Shown here piece after piece: positions 37,301 through 47,558 of a stretch of DNA of 64,000 nucleotides. A program made the translations under genes and the position numbers. How positions within the stretch are numbered: the first letter of the stretch is position 1; each line of letters opens with the position of its first letter. The stretch spans positions 2,130,001 to 2,194,000 of the forward strand of contig NW_022145613.1 of assembly GCF_000002235.5 (NCBI RefSeq), written 5' to 3'. This DNA comes from Strongylocentrotus purpuratus. Its lineage: Eukaryota; Echinodermata; Echinoidea; Camarodonta; Strongylocentrotidae. The notes under the pieces were generated by a model. The model was given only the letters and a program-made list of their open reading frames with translations, had not been told where the DNA came from and ran no database searches.

Positions 37301-40300
37301 GCTGTCGTTCTGAAATAAAAACAAGTTTGAGTTTATAAAGCATAAGAAAGCTGAACATGAGTATGAAACAAATGATATAATATTCAAGCAAGAGAAAAAG
37401 GGGGAGGCAAATAAGAGGATGAAAAGTGAACAAAAAACATTATCTTTAAGTGCATGTTCATGTACATGAAAATAAAGCACACTACCTCTGTAGAAAAATG
37501 AATGGAATATATAATTGCAGCAATACAACCCCCCCCCCCCCCCCCCCGACAAAATTCAACAACCTCATACTGCACTTGTGAATATAGGGCTGGGTTTCAG
37601 GGAGTGTTCAGGACCCACTTGATCACTAGGTTTTACCGCGAGAGCTTTGTTGCCGAGTCTTTTTTTTCTTCATTTTTTCATGAGGCCACCATCCATTTCC
37701 AGCCTAACGGCTCACAATGGCGGTCTCCTGCATTCTAAAATTTATCTCTTTAGTTCAATGACAAATATATACAAATATCCATTATACTTGTTTGTATACT
37801 TTGTATTATGGTTATTGTATAATATTATTAGACATGATTTGCTTTGTATGTAATACTTATGTAAAAATGTATAACCTGTGTAGTAGTAGTATTGGTGGTT
37901 ATTTTACCTAACTGCTTAGAAAGCATAAATGCTTGTTAGTAAGCAACCAGAGGACCGACGGCTTTAGGTCCTCTCCGATAGACCTGCCTTACCAAAGGGC
38001 ACTAGTGCATTGACTTGGTTTCGAACCCGGGTCGCCGGATTACGAGACCACTGCTCTACCCACAGAGCTATTGCGCCTAACCTTGTATTTGTTATTTGAA
38101 CGCATAAATAAAGTCAACAAAAAAAATAAAAATAAAAATAAAAAATTTGTTCCGATCAGAAGGGATCCTGCTCCACCATACCTGTATGTCACAAGGCCCC
38201 AGTTCTCCATGGCTCCAGCTGCAAAATCAGGAATGGCTATGAGATCAATCTTTGGTAGAGGGTAGGCCACTTTGAAGTAGTCCTTGTAGAATGGCAGAGT
38301 CTTCAGAGAAACCTACATGCACAAACAACAACATAATAATAATAATAATATCAATAACGTTTTATTAACACAGGGTAGCCACTTCAGTTATTAAACTGCT
38401 CTTCCAACGGGCCCTGCATAACATAATAAGCTATTATTACCCTTCTCCAATCTAATATGCTGAGCGCCTAGCTAGAAGGCAGAAGGTCCCATTGTTATAA
38501 GTCTTTGGTATAACTCGGCTGGGGTCTGAACCCACGACCTCCCGTTCATGAAGGCGGGCGCTCTAGCCACTGAGCCACCATGCCCGGTCAATATGAGGAC
38601 TTGTGTGGTCAGCTTTTTGGGTCGTTATACTGGCCTGCAACTCTGAATTGATCCGCATCCCTCGCTTAGCATTACTAAACCAGAGTTTGATATCATTCCA
38701 AGATATGGGTATCAATTAGTTAGTTTACAATTGATTTGAAGGATTGCGATAGATTTAGATAAAACACAGAGTTTTTATAAGATGGGTCTCTTTAATTCTA
38801 CTTTGGCTAGTGCACCTACGACCCAGAGTTAAGGCTTTTGGACTGGGAAATCACAGGGTACCAATGAATGAAAAACAGAATTTCTTATGTACTTGGGTAT
38901 GTAACTCTCTCCCCCCCCCCCCCCCCCCTCCACCCCAACCGTTCAGAATGTAGAGTTTTACTAAATTTATCTCCTAGAATACTTAACTATTATCATTTAG
39001 TTTTAAATAAAAAAAAGACCAGCATTTTTTCCATGACAGTTCAGTTTTACTGGTAATAGAAGCATGATATTATACCAGGGCAAGGCTCCACACTGATTTC
39101 CTCATGAGAGCATGATTTAAAAAAATAGGGGGGGGGGATGGGGAAGGGGAGAGGGTCATTGTGAAATTCAGATAGCTGTTTGCCACTGGGGCCTTGTAGG
39201 TATCAGGCCTTGTCTAGGAGTAAACCGAGAATGTTGCAGCATCTTACCTCCAGTGCAAATTCTCCCTGTTCCTTCTTTCCAAGGGGTGTAAAAACTCGAA
39301 CATCAACCCCATCAGCAGACCTCCCCTCAACAAAGTCAAACTCGCCCACTACAAATGCAACGAGGTAGGTTGACATGATTGGAGAGGTGCCAAAGGTCAC
39401 GACCTTAAGACTGGGGTCATCAGGGCTAGTCTCATCACTGATGGAATTCTAATGAAGGAATGAAATTTACAACAATTACTCAGAGGAGGTAGAATTCATT
39501 CATTTATTTATTCATTTCAATTTTTTGTAGAAAATCAATGGACATCTTTAACAAATATTACTTTCAATCACACGTTTGCTACTTTCCCAGTTTAAATAAA
39601 AAATATTAATGAGGCAAATGCAAAAAAGTCAACCAAATAATAATCTTGATGCAACACCCAATGGGTGAGAAATGTTTAAGCATCAGTTCATTGCACTATA
39701 CTCCTGAAATCTGTTCAAATGCAGTTCCACAGATGAGATTGAACTGCATTGTTTACTTCTTTACCATATTTCATCATATTTATTATCAACCCCTTGTTTT
39801 TGCTCATGTTCTACTTTGTTTTGGCTTTTTTGGTTCTTTTGTTTTGTTGTTGTTTTTGTTATTGTATCATATTGGTTATCGGTTCATATATCATTTTGTA
39901 TGATTCTTTTACTAGTTTTACTCTTTGTGGTGGCTGTCCAGATAAACCCATTAGGGTTTTTTGCAGCAACCGAATTTCTATTTTTTGTTACTGTCAATTT
40001 TTTACTATTTTAATAATAATTATGTGTAAGTAATATTTCTTTTATAATTACTTTATGTTGATGTTACTGTTTTTATTATGTAATTGAATCAATACTAATT
40101 GACCCCTGTAATTAATTAGAATTGCAGTCTTACCATGTTTGAAAGCACTACTCTATCCTTGGGTGCCACCATTGTGATGTCAAAGGTCGCCTTAACTGCA
40201 GGCTCATCCCAGCAAGGAAACGCTCTTCGTGCATCTGTTGACTATAAACAAATGAAATTTCAAAACATACAATGAGGATAAAAAGGCCTCCACTCTTTGT

Positions 40301-43185
40301 AATGGTCAAATATGCAAAATGCACTAATGAATATCAAAATTCATGATCAAATATCATTCATAACTAATAAATGAACAAAGTAACCTGCTAGCATTTCAAA
40401 ACAACAACATTTTATGATTTTTTCATGACCAGCTTGCATAATGCCAAAACTAACAAGCAATCTTAATATCAAGTTTCAAGTTTTAATGTTCCACATTTTA
40501 CAAAAAATATAGAATACATATAAAATGAAAAATTATACAAGTCATGTCGTATAAATGGGCACGTCTCAATGATTCTCAATTCATATAATAGAATAAGAGA
40601 AATGTGAGGAACCTTTTAAAAACCTGTCCAAACAGCACAGTATTTCACTAACAGCCTGCTAAGTTAATTCCCTACTCAAAAGTCAAAATCAGACGCTTTT
40701 TTTTTTTTACATGACTAATTAAATACATGGAGACTACAAATAAATTTAGTATGAAGTCATTTGATTTGAATTTAACTGAAACTTCATAAACTTTATTCAA
40801 AGTGGTAAATGAAGCGAGAGCATTGTGTCACTAACCTCAAACTGAGTAACAGCACAGTATCTTTCTTCACCAGCTGGTGTGGTGTACTTGCTTCGATAGA
40901 ACCCTTTCATCTTATCATTGAGCTCTCCTGTGAACTCCAGGGCCAGATCACCGCTGCCGACAGCAAGGGGTGAGGGGAATGTAAGAGTGGCGGTTTCATT
41001 CTCTTTGCTGTAATCGATGGATGCGTTGCTCGTTTCTGAGTAGGAATAAACATTGATGGCAAGAGAGATATTTAAATGTTGCAGGAGGTCTTTTCATTGT
41101 ACAGAAACATAATAAAACATATCTTTAATTATTACATATAATTCACTTTCATAGTCGAAGTAAATTAACCATATGAGCAGTAACAACAAAATATGCACTC
41201 CAGCAAAGCATAGAGGGTCGATGCTAATATTGACCTCTAGCACTGCACTACTTGTTGATAGGCAGCATTTGAATACATGAATAGTCAATACACACACAAC
41301 ACACAAATGTACACAATCATGCCGATGAGGCTGATCAGCAAGTTTGACAGTAGACTCACAATTTGAATTTTTTAATTATTCTTTCTAACATCGGAAATTT
41401 GAAAAATTGTATTTTACTGGTATTTAGGCGTCATCAATTGTCACTGAAGTACCGATTTTGAATGAAATCAGTTGAGTTTTGTACAGTGGTGTTTGAGATG
41501 TTGAGAATCAATAGCACAGGTTTTAATACGGAGCCAGGATAGTAATGCACCTATGTGTGCAAAATATGGACTGTTTGTCCTTGATGGACTGATAATGATA
41601 TACAGAAGAGATTAAATGTACCTTGCCCATTGGTAGTGTAGACAGCTTTCTGGATGACAATATCCAAACAGTTCAGAACCACTTTATCCACAGAGGATTT
41701 AACCTGAATAAAACAAAGAGACAATATACAGGAAATAATAATAATTAGACATAGACTAGAGTCTAATATTAATTATACATCTCTTTAGAAATCTAGCCAT
41801 CTGATTAGTCGAAATTGGAGTCGTGATTCTAGCCATTCCCGTAAAGAAACAAACAATGCCAGTAACGGTTAATAGTTCACGAGTGTGATTCCCTAAAGAT
41901 TCCAGGTAGATCTACTGGGAAAATAGTAAAATTTTGATGATATCCCCATTGGTTTACGTGTTAAAACTTACATTGTGCGAGCGCGGATACCATACAGTGC
42001 TTTTTGTCTGCGATTCCCAAATGATTGTAACATTCAGTCATCTTTTCAGCGAAGATTAACATACAGTGTCTCAGATTTTCTGTGATGTTTTAACCGATCT
42101 TTACTCAAGAAGGATAAGGCCCATACCAACGCGAATCTAATGCAGTAAAGAGGGGCACATATAAGCTGAAGCTTCAAGCAACACCAAAGTAAACCAAAGT
42201 AAAGTAAGTAGGCCTAGATCTACACTGTAAGTAAGAATTCTTGGTAGATGTTTGTGTCAATTCGGTATAGGACGCTAGGCCTAGATCTATATCCCATCGA
42301 CTGTTTTAATATTTGAGCTCTGGCCGATATCTCAGGGACCCCTCGGCGGCGCCCACCCGGCACCCAGGGGCGTCTCAGGATCATGGCAGGATGCAACGTC
42401 CCCTTGAGCCTATAAAAGCAGCCAGACCTCTCTTAGCAGTGGATATATCTATAGTCTAGGTATTGATTCAATCATAAAGACATGATTTATTAATATTTTT
42501 ATGCCAAACCAAATGCTTGACTTCATTTTTGTTGTGCTTTATTTGCGAGTCCAAAGTAGGCCTAGCCCTAGACGGCTAGCTAGAGGTCTATATTTATATC
42601 ATCTCTCTTAGCAGTGGATATATCTATAGTCTAGGTATTGATTCAATCATAAAGACATGATTTATTAATATTTTTATGCCAAACCAAATGCTTGACTTCA
42701 TTTTTGTTGTGCTTTATTTGCGAGTCCAAAGTAGGCCTAGCCCTAGACGGCTAGCTAGAGGTCTATATTTATATCATCTCTCTTAGCAGTGGATATATCT
42801 ACACTGTATAGTCTAGGAATTGATTCAATCATAAAGACATGATTTATTAATATTTTTATGCCAAACCAAATGCTTGACTTCATTTTTTTGTGCTTTATTT
42901 GCGAGTCCAAAGTAGGCCTAGCCCTAGACGGCTAGCTAGAGGTCTATATTTATATCATCTTGTTTTTGGTTGGTTGGTTGAGTTTTGACTATCTAGTATC
43001 TAGCCTAACTTAAAACAATTTCCTTGAAACTGGATCTCTCTAACTTTTTAGTCTAAATTTACCTGAACTGAAATGGTTTCCTTGCCAGCGAAGGTGAACT
43101 TTTGCAGATCAGGTTGGAGCTGAATCTTGTAATTGACAGGAATGACACTCGTTGGTAGACGTTCAAATGGCTTTGTACCAGGCAT
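25309..43185 (-). CDS. NPEPPS: Puromycin-sensitive aminopeptidase (M1 family), complete, 18 exons
   Basis: Minus-strand exons in order: 43063..43185, 41622..41703, 40836..41035, 40134..40241, 39248..39448, 38182..38312, 37239..37309, 35580..35623, 34262..34426, 33563..33667, 32604..32838, 31384..31517, 30725..30859, 29554..29773, 29034..29233, 28030..28137, 27298..27450, 25309..25497. All junctions are GT-AG and phases agree, giving 867 residues against about 875 for the core of the human enzyme. It is a zinc exopeptidase removing N-terminal residues from cytosolic peptides. GAMENWGL (271-278) binds substrate; HELAH (307-311) with Glu330 (WLNEGFASW) is the zinc HEXXH-18-E site; Tyr393 (ISYCKG) is the expected transition-state tyrosine. 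The N-terminal beta domain and C-terminal ERAP1_C-like helical domain are both present through [12 protein letters not shown]. The start [11 protein letters not shown] is the first in-frame ATG, with A at -3; the vertebrate N-terminal extension is not seen. No breaks. Confidence 0.97.
25600..25745. repeat. (ACT)n/(ACC)n microsatellite, NPEPPS intron 17
   Basis: Imperfect trinucleotide array. It produces false poly-Thr (plus) and poly-Val (minus) frames. Confidence 0.9.
25893..25975 (+). repeat. LINE/SINE 3' tail fragment
   Basis: GCACTTAGAGACTTCGG, GTAAGCGCTTTATGAATAACG, then (ATT)n. Same bipartite tail as the LINE at 27055. Confidence 0.6.
26458..27115 (+). mobile_element. 3' end of a non-LTR retrotransposon (LINE), CR1/L2-like
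   Basis: The frame starting near 26463 reads the post-reverse-transcriptase end of a LINE ORF2: [51 protein letters not shown]. After one frameshift in an A-rich run near 26665 it continues [37 protein letters not shown] and ends at 26952. The 3' untranslated part closes with TAAGCGCCATGAGCACCG, GTGCGCTATACAAGTAGCC and (ATT)n. It is 5'-truncated and inserted in NPEPPS intron 17 against the gene's orientation. The motifs are those of CR1/L2-type elements; the exact clade is not proven. Confidence 0.85.
27170..27262 (+). repeat. 3' tail of a second LINE family with (TTTGAA)n
   Basis: ACAAATTTCC...GGACAATAAAACTTGAA followed by TTTGAA hexamers. A similar tail with hexamer repeats is found reversed at 30348-30500 and 40465-40570. 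Confidence 0.55.
27813..28021 (+). mobile_element. MITE, CTTAAAGCCC family, NPEPPS intron 16
   Basis: It starts TTTAAGCCCCACTGCACTGC and ends CAGATGGGCTTTAAG (imperfect inverted ends). Body: GCCTAATCGGTGCTTGTTGG, CCCCATGATCC, GTGACCTGGCATGG, then a 22-C tract. Its end touches the NPEPPS exon 16 donor region (exon ends at 28030). Confidence 0.8.
28804..28858. repeat. Near-perfect 22-bp stem hairpin, NPEPPS intron 15
   Basis: The arms 28804-28825 and 28837-28858 pair over 22 bp with one G.A mismatch (core GTAATAGTGCTCT / AGAGCACTATTAC), with an 11-nt loop. No transposon ends or duplication noticed. Confidence 0.7.
29351..29510. mobile_element. MITE with ACAGTCAAACCTG ends, NPEPPS intron 14
   Basis: ACAGTCAAACCTGCTTTAGT at the left and inverted ACAGGTTTGACTGCA at the right, next to TA/CA. 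The interior has repeated GACCACnTTTTTGT blocks. Resembles widespread Tc1/mariner-derived MITEs. Confidence 0.7.
29868..29935 (+). repeat. LINE/SINE 3' tail fragment
   Basis: CTGCGCCTAGAAACAAAG, GGCGCGTTATAAATGTG, then (ATT)n. Confidence 0.6.
30348..30500 (-). repeat. LINE 3' tail with (TGAAAC)n, reversed
   Basis: On the minus strand: GTTGGAAATGAAAAATAAAA then CTGAAA hexamers. Analogous to the 27170 tail. Confidence 0.5.
32345..32596 (+). mobile_element. SINE-like element with (GAA)n tail, NPEPPS intron 11
   Basis: The body contains CCCTCGGATAGGATGTTAAA, GGAGGCCCCGTGTACAGG, CACGTTAAGAACCC and CAACCAGGCCGAGTATACGG, and ends in about eight GAA units. The (GAA)n lies directly before the minus-strand exon 11 donor at 32604. 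No clear tRNA head; probably 5'-truncated. It shares the TCGGAT...GTT block with 57766. Confidence 0.65.
33295..33524. mobile_element. Second MITE of the CAGT(C/G)nAACC family, NPEPPS intron 10
   Basis: Left CAGTGCAACCAGCTTTATTG, right inverted TAAAGAGGTTCCACT, TA at both sides. Interior (ATT)n and a long G tract. Related to the copy at 29351. Confidence 0.55.
34612..35501. mobile_element. 890-bp non-autonomous TTAA element (piggyBac-like), NPEPPS intron 8
   Basis: TTAA (34608-34611) then CCCTTACTGTACTGGG; at the other end CAGTAAGGG then TTAA (35502-35505). TTAA duplication and CCC-starting inverted ends are the piggyBac signature. The interior is AT-rich and noncoding, ending with a palindromic G/C tract (GGCCTCCTAGGCC). 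Confidence 0.75.
35895..36076. mobile_element. Small inverted-repeat element, NPEPPS intron 7
   Basis: CAGGCCTTAAATTTCAA at the left, inverted TTAATTTAAGCCCTGG at the right, with AGGGGCATC and AAGGCC repeats inside. Target duplication not clear. Confidence 0.5.
36965..37142 (-). mobile_element. MITE, CTTAAAGCCC family, reversed, NPEPPS intron 7
   Basis: Plus strand reads TTTAAAGCTTATCTGTACTA ... GATCATGGGGGACCATTGGT ... GTAGCTACAAGTAGGATAGT, the inverse of the copy at 49741. Confidence 0.75.
37906..38090 (-). mobile_element. tRNA-derived SINE, NPEPPS intron 6
   Basis: On the minus strand: GCGCAATAGCTCTGTGGGTA (box A TAGCTCTGTGG) and CGGGTTCGAAACC (box B). A 3' body follows. It has no closed cloverleaf or mature tRNA end, so it is a SINE head, not a tRNA gene. 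Confidence 0.75.
38336..38594 (-). mobile_element. tRNA-derived SINE, about full length, NPEPPS intron 5
   Basis: Minus strand: GGGCATGGTGGCTCAGTGGC (box A) and CGTGGGTTCAGACCCC (box B), a body of about 170 bp, then AAAACGTTATTGAT and (ATT)n. Begins 24 nt beyond the exon 6 acceptor. Confidence 0.8.
38915..39140. repeat. Poly-C and poly-G tracts, NPEPPS intron 5
   Basis: About 18 C at 38911-38928 and GGGGGGGG near 39128. No further structure seen. Confidence 0.7.
40465..40570 (-). repeat. Reversed LINE 3' tail fragment, NPEPPS intron 3
   Basis: Minus strand reads ...TGTGGAACATTAAAACTTGAAACTTGATA, like the 27170 tail. Confidence 0.45.
42429..42960. repeat. 175-bp unit repeated three times in tandem, NPEPPS intron 1
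   Basis: TCTCTTAGCAGTGGATATAT recurs at 42429, 42604 and 42779, exactly 175 bp apart. Copies 1 and 2 look identical. Copy 3 has a few-base insertion (ACACTG) and a one-base difference in a T run. Each carries GTAGGCCTAGCCCTAGACGG and a self-complementary GGCTAGCTAGAGG. Confidence 0.95.
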
Positions 43186-43883
43186 CTTGATTTCAAATGT
43201 GATTTCAGCGTTGTTACAAGGTTTTAATCGTTCTCGTTGTACAAGTAGAAGATAAAGACTACAAATATACTGCAGCTTCTCCAAACAGCTTGCACCAACA
43301 GTCTCAGACAGTCAAACCGATCGGCAATACAACTTATCTACTGTAGGCCTAGGCCTAGGGGTTTGTATTGGGTACCTAAATTAATACACGTGATACACAG
43401 AGTTCAGCTTCAAACGTGCATTGTCATTTTGTGAAAACGCCATCTTTCGACAGGGGAGAGATAGTGGGGGAATAACAGCAGACTTCAAAGTGCATTAGAC
43501 TCTATAAAACAAATCAAACCACTCGGCATAGAAAAGTAATTTTCATATCTGGAAGCAATCACAGTGATATCCAGGTGATATCCATAACCGGTTTAAATTT
43601 TGAAGATTCTTTTGTATACATGTAGTACACCAGTTACTTCCTTACTTTCTGGAGTTTTGCAATTACTGGCTGATGCTTCATGTTGTAATTATCATCACTT
43701 GAACTCATATGCATATTACATCAATGTTGTGCGTTTAATGAAATACATTCAGTCTTACCACTTTGCCACTTTGACTCCTTTGCGCACTCATTTGTCGAAT
43801 TTGGCCAAATATCTATCAACATTTGGTGTATTGCTCGATTGCTTTCTTGTATAGATAGTCTAACGTTATAGTTGTTTGGTCCT
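43186..43883. other. NPEPPS 5' flank
   Basis: Contains the presumed 5' untranslated region and promoter. No in-frame ATG upstream of 43185. No TATA box is obvious, as usual for a housekeeping gene. A GGCCTAGGCCTAGG stretch lies near 43345. Confidence 0.4.
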
Positions 43884-44045
43884 GGCCCCCGTCTTATAAA
43901 GAGTTTATATCAAACGCAATTAATTTGCGATTGATATGAATCGTAATTATGTACAAAATAGATGGGGGACTGCAGCACACTTACGATAGATTAGAGGACT
44001 TGCGATTTATCAGGATCAATCGTAACTCTTTGTAAGCCGAACCCT
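43884..44045. mobile_element. MITE with CTTA(T/C)AAAGAGTT ends
   Basis: Left CCCGTCTTATAAAGAGTTTA, right inverted AATCGTAACTCTTTGTAAGC. About 160 bp, noncoding. Confidence 0.65.
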
Positions 44046-44223
44046 GATCAGTGATGTAAAATGCTGGTAATTAAAGGAGACCCTGATGCCAGTAATCATA
44101 TCAGAAAGATGAAACAGATCAATGAAAGTCAGTGAAAACTCTCATAAAACTAAGGATCAGAAAGTAGATCAATTTTTGTTCCGTTGATATTTTATTGGAT
44201 TTTCTAAACATTCCCAGTCCGAC

Positions 44224-44227
<4 letters not shown>

Positions 44228-44272
<45 letters not shown>

Positions 44273-44342
44273 CCCCCTCTCTCTCTTTCTTTCTCCCCCT
44301 CTCTCTCTCTCTTTCTCCCCCCCCTCTCTCTCTCTCTTCTCT
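44228..44342. repeat. (CT)n/(CCCTCT)n microsatellite
   Basis: Pure CT then CTTTCTCCCCC blocks. Confidence 0.95.
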
Positions 44343-44553
44343 TCCTTAAGATTTCCTAATATCTTAAGAGGATTTTTTCATCTCCGAAGGTTACATACGG
44401 CTTTAAAAAAAACCCACCTGAATACATGCATTAAACCAAATAAGGTAGATGATTAGTATATTTGACCAAATGAAAATCAAACCAAACCTACATGAAGACA
44501 TCTATCGACAAACTTATGAACAAACCACAAGATGATAAATAAAATGGGGTTAA

Positions 44554-45055
44554 AGGTATTACAAAGTTTTGGTAAATTTTGAAAATTGGCTGGATAGTGA
44601 TTCTTTACAATTTTGATATATTTGGATGCCTCTATGGATGTATTATAAGCACTAAAAAAATTAGCCCCTAAAACTCTTCTGCTTTCGAGAAAAATTGAAT
44701 ATAAAAATTTACCGGTGCTCCCGGTAAATTTTGATAAATTTGAAATAGGGCCTACGGCCAGACGATGGTAGCTGCGACCATACAAATATCAAAATATGCA
44801 GATCTGATATATATATTCCAAACGTTAATAGCAAATCGGTCGATTTTAGTCAAATAACATTGTTTTATAGCTAAATTAATATCTTGACCTTGAGAGGGCG
44901 CTTTACAATATAAAGAGTATATTATTTACAATTTCATCACTTTAGACTCGATTTCAACCGCGACAACGATCACTAAATATTGTAGGATTGCATATGCTTC
45001 CAATATGTTCATTTGAACCAAATTCATTACCCCATACCAAAACTTTGTATTACCT
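44554..45055. mobile_element. About 500-bp TTAA-flanked inverted-repeat element
   Basis: TTAA (44550-44553) then AGGTATTACAAAGTTTTGGT; the right end ACCAAAACTTTGTATTACCT runs into TTAA (45056-45059). The minus-strand frames inside have no known domain. piggyBac-like by target site only. Confidence 0.7.
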
Positions 45056-45059
45056 TTAA

Positions 45060-47558
45060 ACAAAGTATTTTCATCCAGTTGCATAGAAGACAAATCGTGT
45101 ACAAACCACTTTGAGAAAGACAAGCAACATGCTAGTCAAGATGGCAATACCCACATAAAGGGTTGAATAAAACAAAGCAAACACAACTCATCAGCTTACA
45201 GATGATAAAAACTCATAATCACATAATCTCAAAGAAACAATACTTATTACCATCAAATGAAATAATTTTGTTCTTTAAATAGCCAACAAATCTAAACCAT
45301 ATAAAATTAACAAGATTATTCATTTGCTAGTGAGGCACTTTGAATGGGTCCGTACTGCCAGTTAACATCATCAGGGGAAGCACAGGCCATCTCTCAGGTT
45401 GCATTAGCTGAGCCTTGGAATGAATTGCTAGAGTATAATATTTCAAATATATCATACCATTGACAAAATTAAAACATGTCTTTTAAAAGGTTTTAAAAAT
45501 GTTTCTTTTTTAGAAACGATCGACTTAAACAGAAGGTTGAGTTCTGGGAAGAGGTGAAAAATAGTTTGTGAGCGTTATCATTGTTATTATGCAAGTGTGG
45601 AAGAACATCAGATAAAACATGTTCCCTGAAATCTATGGCTCTTCAAATGCCTTAATATTCTAAATATGGCATGTAACAGAATACAAATCGGGACAGATTT
45701 TTATGCCACATGTTCATGTAGTCACATATACATATTTATGTGTACAGTGCTTGTAACTTTACGAAGACTATGCCAAATTTCTTATCATTTTGAGGATTCC
45801 AGAACCTTGCAGTACACACTGATACTCATATATATATATCGGCTAGATGATCAACCTTTTCTGATCAATTCCACACCATTTTTTTTCACATAGCAATCGC
45901 ATGACCAGAACTCAACTTTACCTTTGAGGAAGTACACCGAGTCTATCTTACCCCTCTCAATATTCTTTCTTTTACAGTGTATTGGGACGTGTTTGTGATA
46001 TGTACTATATTTGATTTTCTTTTTCTTTTGCATTTTTACAAATATATAACAAACAAATATTGCATATTTACACATGACAAAAGAATATATGTAGAATAAA
46101 GTAAAGCTGGCTGTAACAAACTACAAACTTCAAGAGACAACAATTTCATTTGGGGAAAATATTGAATTCTGAATTTTGAAAAACGAAAAAGTGATGAAGC
46201 CCTATTGAATGAGTAAACTATAGTTAATGAAAATTTAGTGCATGCCCAGTTAAATATGCAAGCATTCTTAATGTGGGAGAGAGACAAAGGAAAAGGTAGG
46301 CTATGAAAAGAAATACAATATTCCTCAGGTTTGAGATAAAGCAAGACATTTATGTACAAGAGCTTTCATTGGAAATCACTGGTTAATTTGTCATCACACA
46401 AAATGTCAAAAGATAGTTATCCATTCGGTCATATCTAAGTTCACAAACAGCTCCTGAATTTAATAACACTAACCTTCAGAGAAAGGAAATAAATTCCAGT
46501 GTTATGTTATAAATCATAAAAAGACCAATATAACCATTAGCATACTAATAATGGTTTACAATGACTGGCATGATTTTTGACACAAATGACCCTAATATCT
46601 CAAACATTAAAAACTGAAACTTAAAATTCTTGTGAAATTGTATATATAAATTATTTTAAAAATAAAAATAAGAATAAAGGTCAATCTAGGCACATATTAT
46701 GCTTTACACTGCTTCGCAGCAGAAAAAAATTCTACATTAATCAGATAAATGCTATTGGTGACATTGAGATATCCAGGGTTTGCTTGCTCACAATAGAATC
46801 ACACTTTTGCCATTATCACCACCTTTCTCTTCAAACAAGGGTCGGGAACTCGAGATATACTGTACTTGGCCCAGTTTAAACCGTTATTGCATGGACAGCT
46901 GTTGAAAGCTATTAAAAACCTACTAGGTGCGTTGTTGGCAGGGGCGGCAATCCCGGGGGGGGGGGGGGGGGGGGGGGCATGTACAACTTGAAGTTCTGGA
47001 TGGCCCAGGAGTGGAGCGTATAGACTAATAAAAATGCAAAAAATCTTCTCGCTCAGTCGTTACGCTTCCTCGCATACTCTCCTTCAAAATGTACTAGTAA
47101 ATATTGTAGAAAATCCCACATTTTGTCCCCCCCCCCCCCGTCATGAAAAGAAATCACCACCCCTGGTTGTTGGTGTTGTCCTGAGGAGTGCAAACTGTAC
47201 ACAGTGGGGAAGAATATACACTAGAGCTTAACAAAAAAACACTACAAAAACATTTAGCTCTGAAAAGATCACTGAGAAGAAATATCAGATTACCTTGACA
47301 ATTTTAATCGTATCTGAATTGCAATCCTCTATACCATGTATAAATTGCATACCGTAATAGTCTTTGTTGTGGTCCTTATTACCACTTAATTATAAGTTAG
47401 CTTGAATTATTGACATTTTGTATTAATTACTTGAATATCAGTAGACTCCACAGGCACATGATTCTCAACAGAAATCCCATTCTTATCCAGTCCAAAGTAC
47501 CTCTACCAATCCTTGTCATATCATATCCATACAGTCCAAATTGTCTTCCCGGGCAGCT
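45060..47558. other. Between NPEPPS 5' end and MALSU1 3' end
   Basis: AT-rich, no gene recognised. A poly-G tract of about 20 follows CAGGGGCGGCAATCCC at 46940, which resembles a hAT-MITE end without a visible partner. A poly-C tract lies at 47127. The part close to 47558 is probably MALSU1 3' untranslated sequence. Confidence 0.5.

Noticed and set aside
37990-38075. tRNA gene
   Set aside because: Boxes A and B are present but there is no proper acceptor stem, and a SINE body follows.
38520-38594. tRNA gene
   Set aside because: Head of a SINE with an (ATT)n tail; arms do not close into a tRNA.
39646-40033. Several overlapping Phe/Leu/Val-rich frames
   Set aside because: T-rich intron DNA of NPEPPS; three registers open at once, which signals low complexity rather than coding.
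42429-42960. CRISPR-like array
   Set aside because: Units are 175 bp and contiguous with no spacers; this is a eukaryotic intron.
43186-43284. N-terminal extension of NPEPPS (33 extra in-frame codons)
   Set aside because: It begins at TTG, has no ATG, and the first in-frame ATG matches the family start.
44477-45123. Two minus-strand frames of 102 and 65 codons
   Set aside because: They fall on and across the ends of the TTAA-flanked element at 44554-45055 and show no domain.
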